DNA from: Frankia alni ACN14a
Lineage (GTDB): Bacteria > Actinomycetota > Actinomycetes > Frankiales > Frankiaceae
Direction of reading: 5' to 3'
Length of the DNA stretch: 64,000 nt
NCBI RefSeq assembly: GCF_000058485.1
Contig: NC_008278.1
Coordinates: 4,334,962-4,398,961 of the forward strand
The notes under the pieces: generated by a model
Databases searched by the model: none
What the model was told of the DNA's origin: nothing
Seen by the model: only the letters and a program-made list of their open reading frames with translations
Part shown: positions 1-7,988 of the stretch, piece by piece
Layout of the letters: every line of letters begins with the position of its first letter
Numbering within the stretch: the stretch's first letter is position 1
Position numbers and translations under genes: made by a program

Positions 1-495
1 CTGGTAGCTCGGCCGCCCGGTGATCGACAGGACGCTGGAGGCCGCCGAGATGTTGATGATCGCGCCGCCGCCCGCCGCGATGAGGTGCGGGATGGCGTAC
101 TTCGCCGCCCAGAACGTCCCGTACAGGCCGATGCGGACGATCTCGTCGAAGACCTCGGTGCTGACGTCGGCGACCTTGGTGTCGGGCCGTCCCGGCCCGG
201 TGAGGTGCGTCGCCGCCGCGTTGTTGACGACGGTCGTCAGCGAACCGTAGGTCGACACCGCCAGCTCGACCGCCGCGCGGACGTCGTCCTCCGACGCCGC
301 GCTGCCGGCGGCGAACGTGACGTTCTCCCCGCGGGCCTTCGCCTCCTGCTCGATCTGCGAGCCGGCGTCCACCGAGCGGCCGGTGAAGACGACGGACGCG
401 CCCTCCCGGGCGAACCGCTCGACGAACTCCCGGCCGATGCCCCGCGTGCCGCCCGTGATGAGGGCGACCTTGCCGGACAGGCGCTGCGCACTCAT
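1..495 (-). CDS. Short-chain dehydrogenase/reductase, 3' end beyond window
   Basis: The first 165 residues of an SDR are visible; the gene runs off the left edge. It starts at ATG 495, which overlaps the stop codon of the upstream gene in an ATGA arrangement, so the two are translationally coupled. The cofactor motif TGGTRGIG lies at about residues 14-21. NNAAA replaces the usual NNAG, and the strand before the active site reads IINIS. The window ends just at the catalytic Tyr (GRPSYQ), so the YxxxK lysine and the substrate-binding C-terminus are missing. Family knowledge: an NAD(P)-dependent oxidoreductase of small alcohols or ketones. Substrate unknown; the coupling to the next gene suggests a shared pathway. 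Confidence 0.85.
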   Translation of the reverse strand, partial: MSAQRLSGKVALITGGTRGIGREFVERFAREGASVVFTGRSVDAGSQIEQEAKARGENVTFAAGSAASEDDVRAAVELAVSTYGSLTTVVNNAAATHLTGPGRPDTKVADVSTEVFDEIVRIGLYGTFWAAKYAIPHLIAAGGGAIINISAASSVLSITGRPSYQ

Positions 496-1559
496 GACTG
501 CAGCGCCCCGGACACCACGCCGACCGGCGCGGGCAGGTCGAGCACCGTGACCCAGCCGGTCTTCTGCGTGGCGGCGACGCCGGGCAGGCAGGCGACCGCG
601 CGCGCGGCGTTGAGGGCGGCGACGTGGTCCGGACCGTCGTGCGAACCGGGCAGGCCGAACTGCAGCTCGATCGACGGGCTGCCCTCGACGACGACGCGCC
701 AGTTGGGCTCGTCGTCGTCCTGGCGCCAGTCGTCGCCGAGGCCGAGCACCGCGCTCTGCTCGTTGACGAGCTCGTAGAACGGCTTGCCGTTGGAGTAGGC
801 GGTCAGCGTCCACCGGGCCCCGGCGACGTGCCCCTTCGGGATGTGAAGGCCGCTGGGCTGCAGCGTGAGGTCCTCCGGCGCCGCGCCGAACTCCTTCTTC
901 GTCAGCTTGGTGCCGTCGTACGGAATGCCGAGGGCCCGGGCGACGATCTGCGCGGACTGGCCGATGCACCACTGCCAGGACGCGTCGGCGAAGGAAAGCT
1001 CGCCGTCGAGGTCCACCTTCTCGGGGATCTCCTGGCCGAAGCCGAGGAACTCGCCGAGCTGGAAGGCCGACGGGTAGTGCGGGACGTGGTCCTTCTGCCA
1101 GGCGCGCACGTACGTCACGTCGGCGCTGTAGCCGGTGGCGAACAGCGGCAGGACGTCGCTGATCAGGCCGGGGATGTTGCCGCCGGCGATCAGGGCGGAG
1201 CCGCCCTCCTCGCCCGCGGCCTGAATCAGGTCGTACGAGGGTTCGCTCGGCAGGAACCAGCCGCCGTGACTGGAGTAGACGCTGGTGCCCGCGCGCATGA
1301 ACCGCGCGATCAGCTCCGGCTGCCAGTCGATGCCGTGCCAGGCGAGGACGTCCGCCTTCAGCCCGATCAGCGCGTCGACGTCGCGGGTGGCGATGACGCC
1401 CGTGGGGGCGATCCCGACGATGTCGCCGGCGTCCTTACCATCCTTGTCCTCGCTGTGCACGAGAACACCGACGAGTTCGAACGCCGGGTTGCCCTGCACG
1501 AGCCGGACCACCGTGCTTCCGACCCCGCCGGTGTAGCCGACAACCACCCGTAATGCCAT
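492..1559 (-). CDS. NAD(P)-dependent DapB/native amine dehydrogenase-like oxidoreductase
   Basis: A 355-aa cytoplasmic oxidoreductase. The N-terminus is a Rossmann fold with a glycine-rich loop (GYTGGVG, residues 8-14) followed by ELVGVLVHSEDK, a pattern shared with dihydrodipicolinate reductase and the native amine dehydrogenase-like group common in mycobacteria and Frankia. The rest is an alpha/beta catalytic domain without a signal peptide. It starts at ATG 1559; the gene ends inside the start codon of the downstream SDR (4-nt overlap), so the two form an operon. Such proteins are often annotated as dihydrodipicolinate reductase, but it is not a true DapB in a lysine operon: it is longer and has no lysine-pathway neighbours. 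Substrate not predictable. Confidence 0.8.
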   Translation of the reverse strand: MALRVVVGYTGGVGSTVVRLVQGNPAFELVGVLVHSEDKDGKDAGDIVGIAPTGVIATRDVDALIGLKADVLAWHGIDWQPELIARFMRAGTSVYSSHGGWFLPSEPSYDLIQAAGEEGGSALIAGGNIPGLISDVLPLFATGYSADVTYVRAWQKDHVPHYPSAFQLGEFLGFGQEIPEKVDLDGELSFADASWQWCIGQSAQIVARALGIPYDGTKLTKKEFGAAPEDLTLQPSGLHIPKGHVAGARWTLTAYSNGKPFYELVNEQSAVLGLGDDWRQDDDEPNWRVVVEGSPSIELQFGLPGSHDGPDHVAALNAARAVACLPGVAATQKTGWVTVLDLPAPVGVVSGALQS

Positions 1560-1818
1560 GCGTCGCCTCCGCGTTCACCTCTGCGCGTCCAACCGGACGT
1601 GCCGAGGGTCACACGCGTCGGCCAACCCAGTCAATCGACGGTCAGGAAGCTGAACACTTGTACAGCACCCGGAATCTCCCCGTCCGGCGCGGTGTTCACC
1701 TCCGGCGACGGTGGACGGCAGGGTCGCCGGTCGGGCCTGGTGCGCCCGCCGGCCGCGGGGTGGCAGCAGGTCGGCGCCCCGCGACGGGCCCGCGACGAGG
1801 AGGGTGACGGTCGGACGC

Positions 1819-2463
1819 ATGCGCGTGGACATCTGGAGTGACGTCGTCTGCCCGTGGTGCTACATCGGCAAGGCGCGCTTCGAGCAGGCCCTGGCCGGTT
1901 TCGCGCACCGCGACGAGGTGAGCGTGGTGTTCCACTCCTACGAGCTGGACCCGACGCTGCCCCGCGGCGAGTCCGGCCCCCTGCGCGAGGCGCTGGCCGC
2001 CAAGTTCGGGCGCCCGGTCGAGGAGGTCGCCGCGATGGAGAACCGCGTCGCCGACGCCGCCCGCGGCGAGGGGCTGCAGTACACCGCCGACCGGCTCAGC
2101 GGGAACACCTTCGACCTGCACCGGCTGCTGCACCTGGCCACCGACGCCGGCCGGCAGGCCGAGGCGGTCAGCGCCCTGAACGCGGCCCACTTCGGCGCGG
2201 GCCGGCCGGTGTTCGACGCCGAGACCGCCGTCGAGGTCTTCACCGCCGCCGGCCTCGACGCCGCCGAGGTCCGCCGGGTCTGGAAGGGCGACGACTACAC
2301 CGACGCGGTGCGCGCCGACGAACGCGCCGCCCGCGACCTCGGCATCACCGGGGTACCGTTCTTCGTCCTCGACGACGCCTTCGGCGTCTCCGGCGCGCAG
2401 CCCGTCGAGCTGTTCACCCAGGCCCTCGACCAGGCCTGGGCGCACCACCGGGCCGCCGTCTGA
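1819..2463 (+). CDS. DsbA family (FrnE-like) oxidoreductase
   Basis: A 214-aa thioredoxin-fold protein of the DsbA/FrnE type. The N-terminus reads MRVDIWSDVVCPWCYIGK, with a CPWC redox motif at residues 11-14. The cis-Pro loop is visible near the end (GITGVPFFVLDD). There is no signal peptide, so it acts in the cytosol, as FrnE-like proteins do. Family members are disulfide oxidoreductases or polyketide/2-hydroxychromene isomerase-like enzymes. Start: ATG 1819 is chosen because AGGAGG lies at 1798-1803; an in-frame GTG at 1804 abuts that site and is unlikely. A perfect inverted repeat follows the stop. It stands alone, divergent from the DapB-like gene. Confidence 0.88.
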   Translation: MRVDIWSDVVCPWCYIGKARFEQALAGFAHRDEVSVVFHSYELDPTLPRGESGPLREALAAKFGRPVEEVAAMENRVADAARGEGLQYTADRLSGNTFDLHRLLHLATDAGRQAEAVSALNAAHFGAGRPVFDAETAVEVFTAAGLDAAEVRRVWKGDDYTDAVRADERAARDLGITGVPFFVLDDAFGVSGAQPVELFTQALDQAWAHHRAAV

Positions 2464-2466
2464 AGG

Positions 2467-2506
2467 CAGGTCTGGCCCCGGGTAAGGGCGCCCGGGGCCA
2501 GACCTG
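2467..2506 (+). terminator. Perfect 16-bp hairpin after the dsbA-like gene
   Basis: CAGGTCTGGCCCCGGG (2467-2482) is repeated exactly in inverted form at 2491-2506 with an 8-nt loop, beginning four bases after the stop codon. There is no T-run, as is common in actinobacteria, where such U-less hairpins act as terminators. Confidence 0.75.
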
Positions 2507-2554
2507 TGCGCGAGACGACGTGCTGAGGGAATCTCCTTGGGTCGTGAGTAGTGG

Positions 2555-2881
2555 CTAGGTCTCCCTTCGCCGTGCTGCTGCCTCGATGTCGGGGTTCGGG
2601 CTGCTGGGCGGCGCCCGCTGCCCGGCTCTGCGTTGGGGGCGTCGGGCGACCGGCGGTCCGGACGGGTGCGGGTGGGGACGGCACGCGGTCGGCGGTGGTC
2701 CCGGCGACGCTGGGCCCGGCACGGGTGGCCGCCCTGGCCTGCCCGTCGGAACGTCGCTGTCCCACCCGGCCGAGATGATCGCGTCGAACTCGGCGTGCAG
2801 CAGGTCGGGGTCGGCGCAGATCAGGTCGGCCAGTTGTGCCTCGACCGGCCGGACCGGCGCCGGCCCCGGTGGGGTCGTCAT
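2555..2881 (-). CDS. Small Pro/Arg-rich hypothetical protein downstream of hsp20
   Basis: A 108-aa protein. The first 40 residues are well ordered (LADLICADPDLLHAEFDAII, a helical acidic segment followed by a Trp), and the remainder is Pro/Arg/Ala-rich and probably disordered. The N-terminal pattern resembles a class of small actinobacterial hypothetical proteins; no function is known to me. It starts at ATG 2881, 15 bp after the hsp20 stop on the same strand, so it is probably cotranscribed with hsp20. The disordered tail means that the exact end, although fixed by the stop codon, is poorly supported by conservation. Confidence 0.6.
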   Translation of the reverse strand: MTTPPGPAPVRPVEAQLADLICADPDLLHAEFDAIISAGWDSDVPTGRPGRPPVPGPASPGPPPTACRPHPHPSGPPVARRPQRRAGQRAPPSSPNPDIEAAARRRET

Positions 2882-2896
2882 CGGTCCCGCCCCGGC

Positions 2897-3328
2897 TCAG
2901 GCGTGGATGGCCCGGCGGTCGTCGCTGGACGTCTCGATCGCGATCTTCCGGGGCTTGGCCTTTTCCGCGACCGGGATCCGCAGGGTCAGCACGCCGGCGT
3001 GGTAGCTGGCGGTGATCTTCTCGGTGTCCAGGTTGTCGCCCAGGATCAACTGGCGGCTGAACACTCCGCGGGGCCGCTCGGCGACCAGGACCTCGCGGTC
3101 TCCTCGCAGGGCCGGGCGTTGCGCCCGCACGGTCAGCACGTTGCGCTCGACGTCCAGATCCACGCTGGCGGGGTCAACCCCGGGCAGATCGAACTCCGCC
3201 ACGAACTCCTCGCCGTCGCGCCAGGCGTCGATCGGCATCCCGCTCGGCCGGGCCACCGTGCCCAGGGTGCCGAGCACCTGCTGGCTCAGCCGATCCAGCT
3301 CCCGGAACGGGTCGGTGCGCACCAACAT
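2897..3328 (-). CDS. Hsp20/alpha-crystallin small heat-shock protein
   Basis: A 143-aa small heat-shock protein, a holdase chaperone that binds unfolding proteins in the cytosol. The N-terminus [20 protein letters not shown] is the usual oligomerisation segment. The alpha-crystallin domain covers about residues 33-130, with [29 protein letters not shown] split over its first strands and the hallmark GVLTLRIPV near 113-121. Length is normal for actinobacterial Hsp18-type proteins. A GGAGG box precedes ATG 3328. A MerR/HspR-like regulator is transcribed divergently 151 bp away, an arrangement that implies stress regulation by that protein. Confidence 0.93.
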   Translation of the reverse strand: MLVRTDPFRELDRLSQQVLGTLGTVARPSGMPIDAWRDGEEFVAEFDLPGVDPASVDLDVERNVLTVRAQRPALRGDREVLVAERPRGVFSRQLILGDNLDTEKITASYHAGVLTLRIPVAEKAKPRKIAIETSSDDRRAIHA

Positions 3329-3385
3329 CGGAACTCCACCTCCACGATCACGATCTTGTAGACCAGCACGTCAGGTCATCCACTT

Positions 3386-3407
3386 ATCTGTGGCTGCTGA
3401 CATAGAT
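3386..3407. promoter_or_regulatory. Imperfect dyad in hsp20-merR divergent region
   Basis: ATCTGTG (3386-3392) and CATAGAT (3401-3407) form a 6/7 inverted repeat with an 8-nt spacer in the only A/T-rich island (about 3380-3415) of the 151-bp gap between hsp20 and the MerR-like gene. Position and symmetry fit a MerR-family operator. It does not match the classical HAIR sequence CTTGAGT-N7-ACTCAAG. Confidence 0.4.
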
Positions 3408-3479
3408 TTTGTATAGCACCGGTGGCAGACTGAGGCAAGACCCCGGCCGGCCGTCCGGGCGAGTCCCTGGAGGCGCCCC

Positions 3480-3818
3480 GTGAGCCCGTCCGACGTCGAC
3501 CCGGCCCAAGGGGTGTACGGGATCTCGGTGGCCGCCGATCTGGTCGGGATGGACCCGCAGAGCCTGCGCGCGTATGAGCGGCGCGGGCTGCTGGACCCGG
3601 CCCGCACCGGCGGAGGGACCCGCCGCTACAGCAGCGACGACCTGGCCCGGCTGCAACGGATCGGGCATCTACTCGCCGCCGGACTGAACCTCGCCGGCAT
3701 CGCCAGGGTGCTCGAGCTGGAGACCGAGAACGCACGGCTGCGAGCCGCACTCGAGCTGACTCAGGCGGCGGACGTGAAGCCACCACCTCGGCCGGACCGC
3801 CCTCGAGCCACGGACTGA
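3480..3818 (+). CDS. MerR family regulator, HspR-like
   Basis: A 112-aa transcription regulator. The winged helix (residues 11-75) contains GVYGISVAADLVGMDPQSLRAYERRGLL and RRYSSDDLARLQRI, the diagnostic pattern of HspR-type MerR proteins. A short coiled coil follows (LELETENARLRAALEL, about 80-95). There is no C-terminal effector domain, in line with HspR, which senses heat through chaperone binding. Start: GTG 3480 has GGAGG at 3469-3473. It is divergent from hsp20, so the simplest reading is an autoregulated repressor of that gene. The HAIR operator itself is not evident, which leaves the regulatory link an inference. Confidence 0.88.
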   Translation: MSPSDVDPAQGVYGISVAADLVGMDPQSLRAYERRGLLDPARTGGGTRRYSSDDLARLQRIGHLLAAGLNLAGIARVLELETENARLRAALELTQAADVKPPPRPDRPRATD

Positions 3819-3850
3819 GGCAGGACCGAGGCAGGACTAGGGCAGGAAGG
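3818..3850. repeat. Three copies of an 11-bp repeat
   Basis: Just after the MerR-like stop codon the sequence runs GAGGCAGGACC, GAGGCAGGACT, then a third degenerate copy beginning AGGGCAGGA. It is a noncoding tandem duplication. Confidence 0.5.
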
Positions 3851-3889
3851 CCGCGCCCGCGACGCGGACCGGCGCGGTGACGCGGACTA

Positions 3890-3953
3890 CCCGTCCAACG
3901 GACTACCCGTCCAACGGACGGCCCGTCCAATGGACCGCCCGTCTAACGGACCG
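3890..3953. repeat. 16-bp minisatellite, four copies
   Basis: Four head-to-tail units of CCCGTCCAACGGACTA and close variants (3890-3905, 3906-3921, 3922-3937, 3938-3953), each differing by 1-4 bases. The last unit carries the stop codon of the alcohol dehydrogenase gene (3943-3945), so the array has grown into the 3' end of that gene. No spacers, hence not CRISPR. Confidence 0.9.
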
Positions 3954-4878
3954 CCACGGTGCGCCCCTCGGCCTCGCCCCGGCGCAGGCGCTCGAGCCCG
4001 TCGGGGATGGCGTCGAAGCCGACGGTGGAGATGACCGGGTCGAGCGCGCCCGAGGCCAGCAGCGCATAGACCGCGACCAGGTCCTCCTTGGTGGCGCCGA
4101 GGGTGCCGCGCAGCTCCAGGCGGCGCACCACCAGGTCGACGATGCTGATGGTCGTCTCCGGCCGGCCCGCGCCGACCTGCACGACCCGGCCGCCGGGGCG
4201 GGCCGCGCTCAGGGCGAGCCGCGTGGTGCCGACGCCGGCGAAGTCGAACACCACGTCGAGGTCGAGGCCGGCGAACCGACCGGCGTCGGTGGTGAACGAC
4301 GCCGCGCCCAGCAGGTCAGCCGTCGTCGCCAGCTCGGCCCGCACGTCGGTGACGTGGACCTCGCCACCGAGCAGGACGGCCACCCGGGCGCCGATCTGAC
4401 CGAGGCCGCCGAGCCCGATCACGCCGACGCGACTGCCGCCGGCCACCTCGCCGACCGCGCTCACCGCGTGGTAGGCGGTCGCCCCGGCGTCGGTGGCGGC
4501 GGCGGCCTGCGCGTAGTCGACCCCGGCGGGCACCGGCACGAGCTCGTCGACCTGCGCCAGCGCCCGCTCGGCGTAGCCGCCGTCACGGCCCACCCCGGGA
4601 CCGTCGTGCAGGACCGGGGCGATGCCGACCCGCTCGCCGACGGCGAAGCCCGTGACGCCGGCGCCGAGTTCGGCGACCACCCCGGCGATCTCGTGGCCGA
4701 GCACGATCGGGAGGTGCGACGGCATGCCCGGCACCTCGCCGTTCATGAAGGAGATGTCCGTGTGGCACAGCCCGGCCGCGCGAACGTCCACGACCACCTG
4801 GCCGGGCCCCGCCACCGGGTCGGGAAGCTCCACCGGCCGCAGGGGCTCCCCGGTCGCCACGAAATGCCACGCCTTCAT
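3943..4878 (-). CDS. Zinc-type alcohol dehydrogenase (MDR family)
   Basis: A 311-aa medium-chain dehydrogenase. The GroES-like domain carries the catalytic zinc ligands Cys38 (GLCHTD) and His62 (GHE motif); the Rossmann domain has GLGGLGQIG. The segment that normally holds four cysteines for the structural zinc is replaced by a short loop (APVLHDGPGVGRDGGYAE), so only the catalytic zinc is expected. Start: ATG 4878 with AGGAG seven bases upstream is preferred to the in-frame ATG at 4896. It probably oxidises an alcohol with NAD(P)+; substrate unknown. The 154-bp gap to the SDR upstream allows a common transcript with that gene and the methyltransferase. Confidence 0.87.
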   Translation of the reverse strand: MKAWHFVATGEPLRPVELPDPVAGPGQVVVDVRAAGLCHTDISFMNGEVPGMPSHLPIVLGHEIAGVVAELGAGVTGFAVGERVGIAPVLHDGPGVGRDGGYAERALAQVDELVPVPAGVDYAQAAAATDAGATAYHAVSAVGEVAGGSRVGVIGLGGLGQIGARVAVLLGGEVHVTDVRAELATTADLLGAASFTTDAGRFAGLDLDVVFDFAGVGTTRLALSAARPGGRVVQVGAGRPETTISIVDLVVRRLELRGTLGATKEDLVAVYALLASGALDPVISTVGFDAIPDGLERLRRGEAEGRTVAVR

Positions 4879-5032
4879 CACGGTTCTCCTCGTCACGCGC
4901 CGCCCGCAGCGGTGGGAACTGGCCGCCTGGCGCCCCTATTCCCACTGGTGGGAGGGCTGACCCGGCCTCAGGGAGGCGGACGGGACGCGAGCTGACCAGG
5001 CGGCCGGGCGGGGGCTGACCGGCGCGGGCGGA

Positions 5033-5818
5033 TCAGGAGTAGAGCGGGAAGCCGCCGGTGACCTTGAGCGTCTCGCCGGTGACGAAGCCGCCCTCGGCCG
5101 AGCACAGGTAGATCAGCGCCGCGACGATGTCGGCGACGCGGCCCTGGCGGTGGATGAGCTGGCGCTGGTCGATGATGTCCCGGACGAGCTCCGCGGGCAG
5201 GTCGGCCATCGCGCTCTCGGTGTCCATGAGCCCGGGTGAGATCGCGTTCACCCGGATGTTGTCGGGCGCGAACTCGGTGGCGAAGGCGACCGTCAGGCCA
5301 CGGACGGCCAGCTTCGACACCGCGTACGGCGACGTCCCGAGGTGCGACGCCATCGACGAGATGTTGATGATCGACCCGCCGCCCCTGGCCGCCATCGACG
5401 GCCGGGCGGCCAGCGAGCAGTTCACGACGCCCATGACGTTCACGTCGAACAGCTCGCGCACGTCGTCGCGGGCCAGCGTCTGGAACGGCAGGTTGTACCG
5501 GGTCAGGTGCCGGCCCGCATTGTTGACCAGGATGTCGATCCCGCCGAAACGCTCGACGGCCGCAGCGACCGCCGCGTCGACGGTGTCCTCGGCGGCGACG
5601 TCGCACCGCACGGGCAGCACCGGGTGGCCGGCCTCGGTCAGGGCGGCCGCGGAACGTTCGGCGGCGGCGGCGTCGATGTCGGCGAGCACGATCGAGGCCC
5701 CGCGTTCGGCGAGTTCCCGGGCGAACGCGAGGCCGAAACCGGCCGCGCCGCCGGTGATGAAGGCGACGCGGCCGTCGAAGCGGCGGGCGGGCTCGTGGGT
5801 GCCTGACGGTGCGGTCAT
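5033..5818 (-). CDS. Short-chain dehydrogenase/reductase
   Basis: A complete classical SDR of 261 aa. Visible motifs: cofactor loop TGGAAGFG (22-29), NNAG, the active-site serine in IINISSMASHL and YAVSK for the Tyr-Lys pair, and ISPG in the C-terminal part. An acidic residue at the end of the second strand (ADID) suggests NAD(H) preference. It lies 23 bp downstream of the DUF574-type methyltransferase and upstream of the zinc alcohol dehydrogenase on the same strand. Two dehydrogenases in series suggest sequential oxidation of an alcohol or hydroxyacyl substrate, but that substrate cannot be read from the sequence. Confidence 0.9.
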   Translation of the reverse strand: MTAPSGTHEPARRFDGRVAFITGGAAGFGLAFARELAERGASIVLADIDAAAAERSAAALTEAGHPVLPVRCDVAAEDTVDAAVAAAVERFGGIDILVNNAGRHLTRYNLPFQTLARDDVRELFDVNVMGVVNCSLAARPSMAARGGGSIINISSMASHLGTSPYAVSKLAVRGLTVAFATEFAPDNIRVNAISPGLMDTESAMADLPAELVRDIIDQRQLIHRQGRVADIVAALIYLCSAEGGFVTGETLKVTGGFPLYS

Positions 5819-5841
5819 CGCATGAACCTCCGGCGCGGGGA

Positions 5842-6699
5842 CTACGGCTTGCGGGCGACTGCGCCGTACGTGCCGACCTGAGCGTCGGCCAGTCCGTCCG
5901 TGGTGCCGTCGGCCCGCCAGCGCAGGACGTTGACCAGGCCGGGGTCGACGAACTCGAAGCCCTCGAAGAAGCGGAGCACCTCGTCGCGGGAGCGCAGGCG
6001 CGTCGGGATGCCCTGCTGCCGGTAGATCTCCGCGGCCGACTCCGCCTCCGCCGGGGCGAAGTCCGCCGTGCCATGCGTGAGCGACAGGAAGCTGCCCGAC
6101 GGCAGAGCATCCGTCAGCGTACGGACCAGGCCATGCGGATCACCCTCGTCCGGGATGAAGTGGAGCATTCCGATCAGGGACAGGACAATGGGCTGCGTCA
6201 GGTCGAAGGTGTCACGCACCTCGGCGGAGGCCAGGATGCGTGCGGGGTCGTGGAAGTCGGCGTCCACATACGCGGTGCGACCCTCCGGGCTGCTGGTCAG
6301 CAGCGCCCGGGCGTGCACGAGCACAATCGGGTCGTTGTCGACGTAGACGACCCGGGAGTCCGGCGCGAGCTCCTGGGCGACCTCGTGCAGGTTCGGGCTG
6401 GTGGGAATGCCGGTCCCGATGTCGAGGAACTGCCGGACGCCCGCCTCCCTGGCCAGGTAGCGGGTCGCCCGCAGCATGAACGCCCGGTTCTGCTGGGTGG
6501 TGTTCTGGACGTCCGGGAAGACACTGATGATCTGCTCGGCGGCGGCCCGGTCGGCCGGGAAGTTGTCCTTCCCGCCGAGGAAGTAGTCATAGACCCGCGC
6601 CGAATGCGGGATGTCCATCTTCAGATCGGCCGCGATGAATCTCTGCGCCGCGGGAACATCCCGTGCCGCGCTCGACACCTCGTCCTCAGCCGTAGCCAC
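5842..6699 (-). CDS. DUF574/Methyltransf_19 family SAM-dependent methyltransferase (copy 1)
   Basis: A 285-aa predicted methyltransferase of a family expanded in actinobacteria. The signature ARVYDYFLGGKDNFPADR lies at residues 34-51, SAM motif I is FLDIGTGIPTSPNLHE (91-106), and an acidic residue for the ribose follows (VYVDNDP, 118-124). The substrate of this family is not known to me. ATG 6699 follows a GGGGAGAGG ribosome-binding site. A perfect palindrome lies 19 bp upstream of the start. A close paralogue of identical length lies at 35684-36541. The SDR gene follows after 23 bp, so it probably leads the operon. Confidence 0.88.
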   Translation of the reverse strand: MATAEDEVSSAARDVPAAQRFIAADLKMDIPHSARVYDYFLGGKDNFPADRAAAEQIISVFPDVQNTTQQNRAFMLRATRYLAREAGVRQFLDIGTGIPTSPNLHEVAQELAPDSRVVYVDNDPIVLVHARALLTSSPEGRTAYVDADFHDPARILASAEVRDTFDLTQPIVLSLIGMLHFIPDEGDPHGLVRTLTDALPSGSFLSLTHGTADFAPAEAESAAEIYRQQGIPTRLRSRDEVLRFFEGFEFVDPGLVNVLRWRADGTTDGLADAQVGTYGAVARKP

Positions 6700-6717
6700 C
6701 GCGACCGCCCTCTCCCC

Positions 6718-6735
6718 GTCTGACGCTCGTCAGAC
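6718..6735. promoter_or_regulatory. Perfect 18-bp palindrome before methyltransferase copy 1
   Basis: GTCTGACGCTCGTCAGAC has 8-bp arms around a 2-bp centre and lies between a possible TAAGGT -10 element (minus strand, about 6748-6753) and the ribosome-binding site of the methyltransferase. The position suits a repressor operator. An mRNA hairpin limiting translation is the alternative. Confidence 0.5.
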
Positions 6736-6962
6736 GCTCCGTGGACCTCACCTTAGCGGTCAAATCGCCCACAAGCAGTCATGGGTTCGGCCGTCCGGGG
6801 AGCCGGGCTCCCGCTGGGGAGAGGCTCTCGCGCACCTGCGCCCCGGACCGCCGTTTCGGTCGCCCGCACAGGGCCCGCAGCCCGGTCCGCCGTATGCGCC
6901 CTGACCTGGGATTTCACGCGCTACCGTGCCCGCTTCGGAGCCCGTGCTCCCCCGCGGAGGTG

Positions 6963-7753
6963 TCACGCGGGCACTGCGGGTACCTCCGTGACGCGGAACC
7001 GGGCCCTGATCATCGTCGTGATCACGGGCAGCGCGCTGGCCGCCGCGCTGGTCGTGGCGTCCCCGCTCCCGCGTACGAGCACCTCCCGCACGGCGTGATC
7101 GGAACCCTTGCGCACGATGACGTCGGCCCGCTCCCGGGTGGGCTGGATGTTCTCGACCAGGTTGACCTCGTTGATCTCCCGATAGCGCCTCGTCGCCTCC
7201 TCGGCGATCTCGGTCGCGGAAAGGCAGGCGTACCGACGAAGATGCGCGGGAGGATTTCCCTGTGCCGTCCGCAGGAGTGTCCGCAGGCGAGCCACATACC
7301 ACCGGCGCAGATCGTCGAGGTCGGCGTCCACATACAGGGTGAGGTCGAAGAGGTCGTTGAGGTGCACTGCCGGGCCGCGGCCGTCCGGGCCGCGACACGA
7401 CTGCAGCACGTTGAGACCTTCGACGATCAGGATGTCCTCCCGGCCCACCGTCACCGACCGGCCCGGCACCACGTCGTAGTGCTCATGCGAGTACACGGGA
7501 CTCGCACCTGCCGGCCCGCCCTCGCCGCCGTGAGGAACCGCAGCAGCGCCGCCTGGTCGTACGACTCCGGAAATCCCTTGCGATCCAGGATTCCGCGCCG
7601 CTCCAGGACCAGGTTCGGCTGGAGAAATCCGTCGGTCGTGACGCTGCCCGTGCTCGGGGCCGCCGGCCGGCGGGACAGCAGCTCGCCCAGCCTGCGCGCG
7701 ATGGTGCTCTTTCCGACGGCGACCGGCCCGGCGATCCCGATGAGGAAGGGCAT
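6963..7753 (-). pseudogene. Type I pantothenate kinase-like gene, single-base frameshift
   Basis: Two overlapping frames encode consecutive parts of a CoaA-like kinase. From ATG 7753 comes MPFLIGIAG, the P-loop [14 protein letters not shown] and KGFPESYD. At about 7496-7500 the homology jumps frame and continues with [21 protein letters not shown] and PTRERADVIV to the stop at 6963. One missing base in CCCGTG explains the jump, so this is either a real frameshift or a sequencing error. Reconstructed length is about 264 residues, shorter than typical CoaA because the usual N-terminal extension is absent. The reaction would be ATP-dependent phosphorylation of pantothenate, or of a nucleoside if it is a related kinase. 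Divergent from lysR. Confidence 0.75.
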
Positions 7754-7932
7754 TGTCGGCTCTCTCCCCGGTCCTGGCTGTCCGCCGTCGCACTGTCGGG
7801 GTCGGCACCCGCCCGGCGGCACCCGGGCAGCCGTGGCCGGGACCCGGGTCCCTGGACACGCCGCCTGCGAGGCCGCGGACGGGTTGCCGCCACGCTTCCG
7901 ATTCCGTGCACCGTCATCGTGCGGCGAATCTG

Positions 7933-7986
7933 GACCCAAGTCAATCGACGGGTTTTATCGAGCTGACCCAAGTGATAGCTTGGGTC
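7933..7986. promoter_or_regulatory. Operator candidate: perfect dyad plus third half-site before lysR
   Basis: GACCCAAG (7965-7972) and CTTGGGTC (7979-7986) form an exact 8-bp inverted repeat with a 6-nt spacer, ending three bases before the GTG start of the LysR gene. A third GACCCAAG at 7933-7940 lies exactly 32 bp upstream in direct orientation, about three helical turns. This is the layout expected of a LysR autoregulatory site with adjacent recognition and activation half-sites. Confidence 0.7.
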
Positions 7987-7988
7987 AG

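Noticed and set aside
6741-7988. N-terminal extension of the LysR frame to 6741
   Set aside because: The extra 416 codons are antisense to the kinase-like gene and lack homology; the HTH begins right after GTG 7989.
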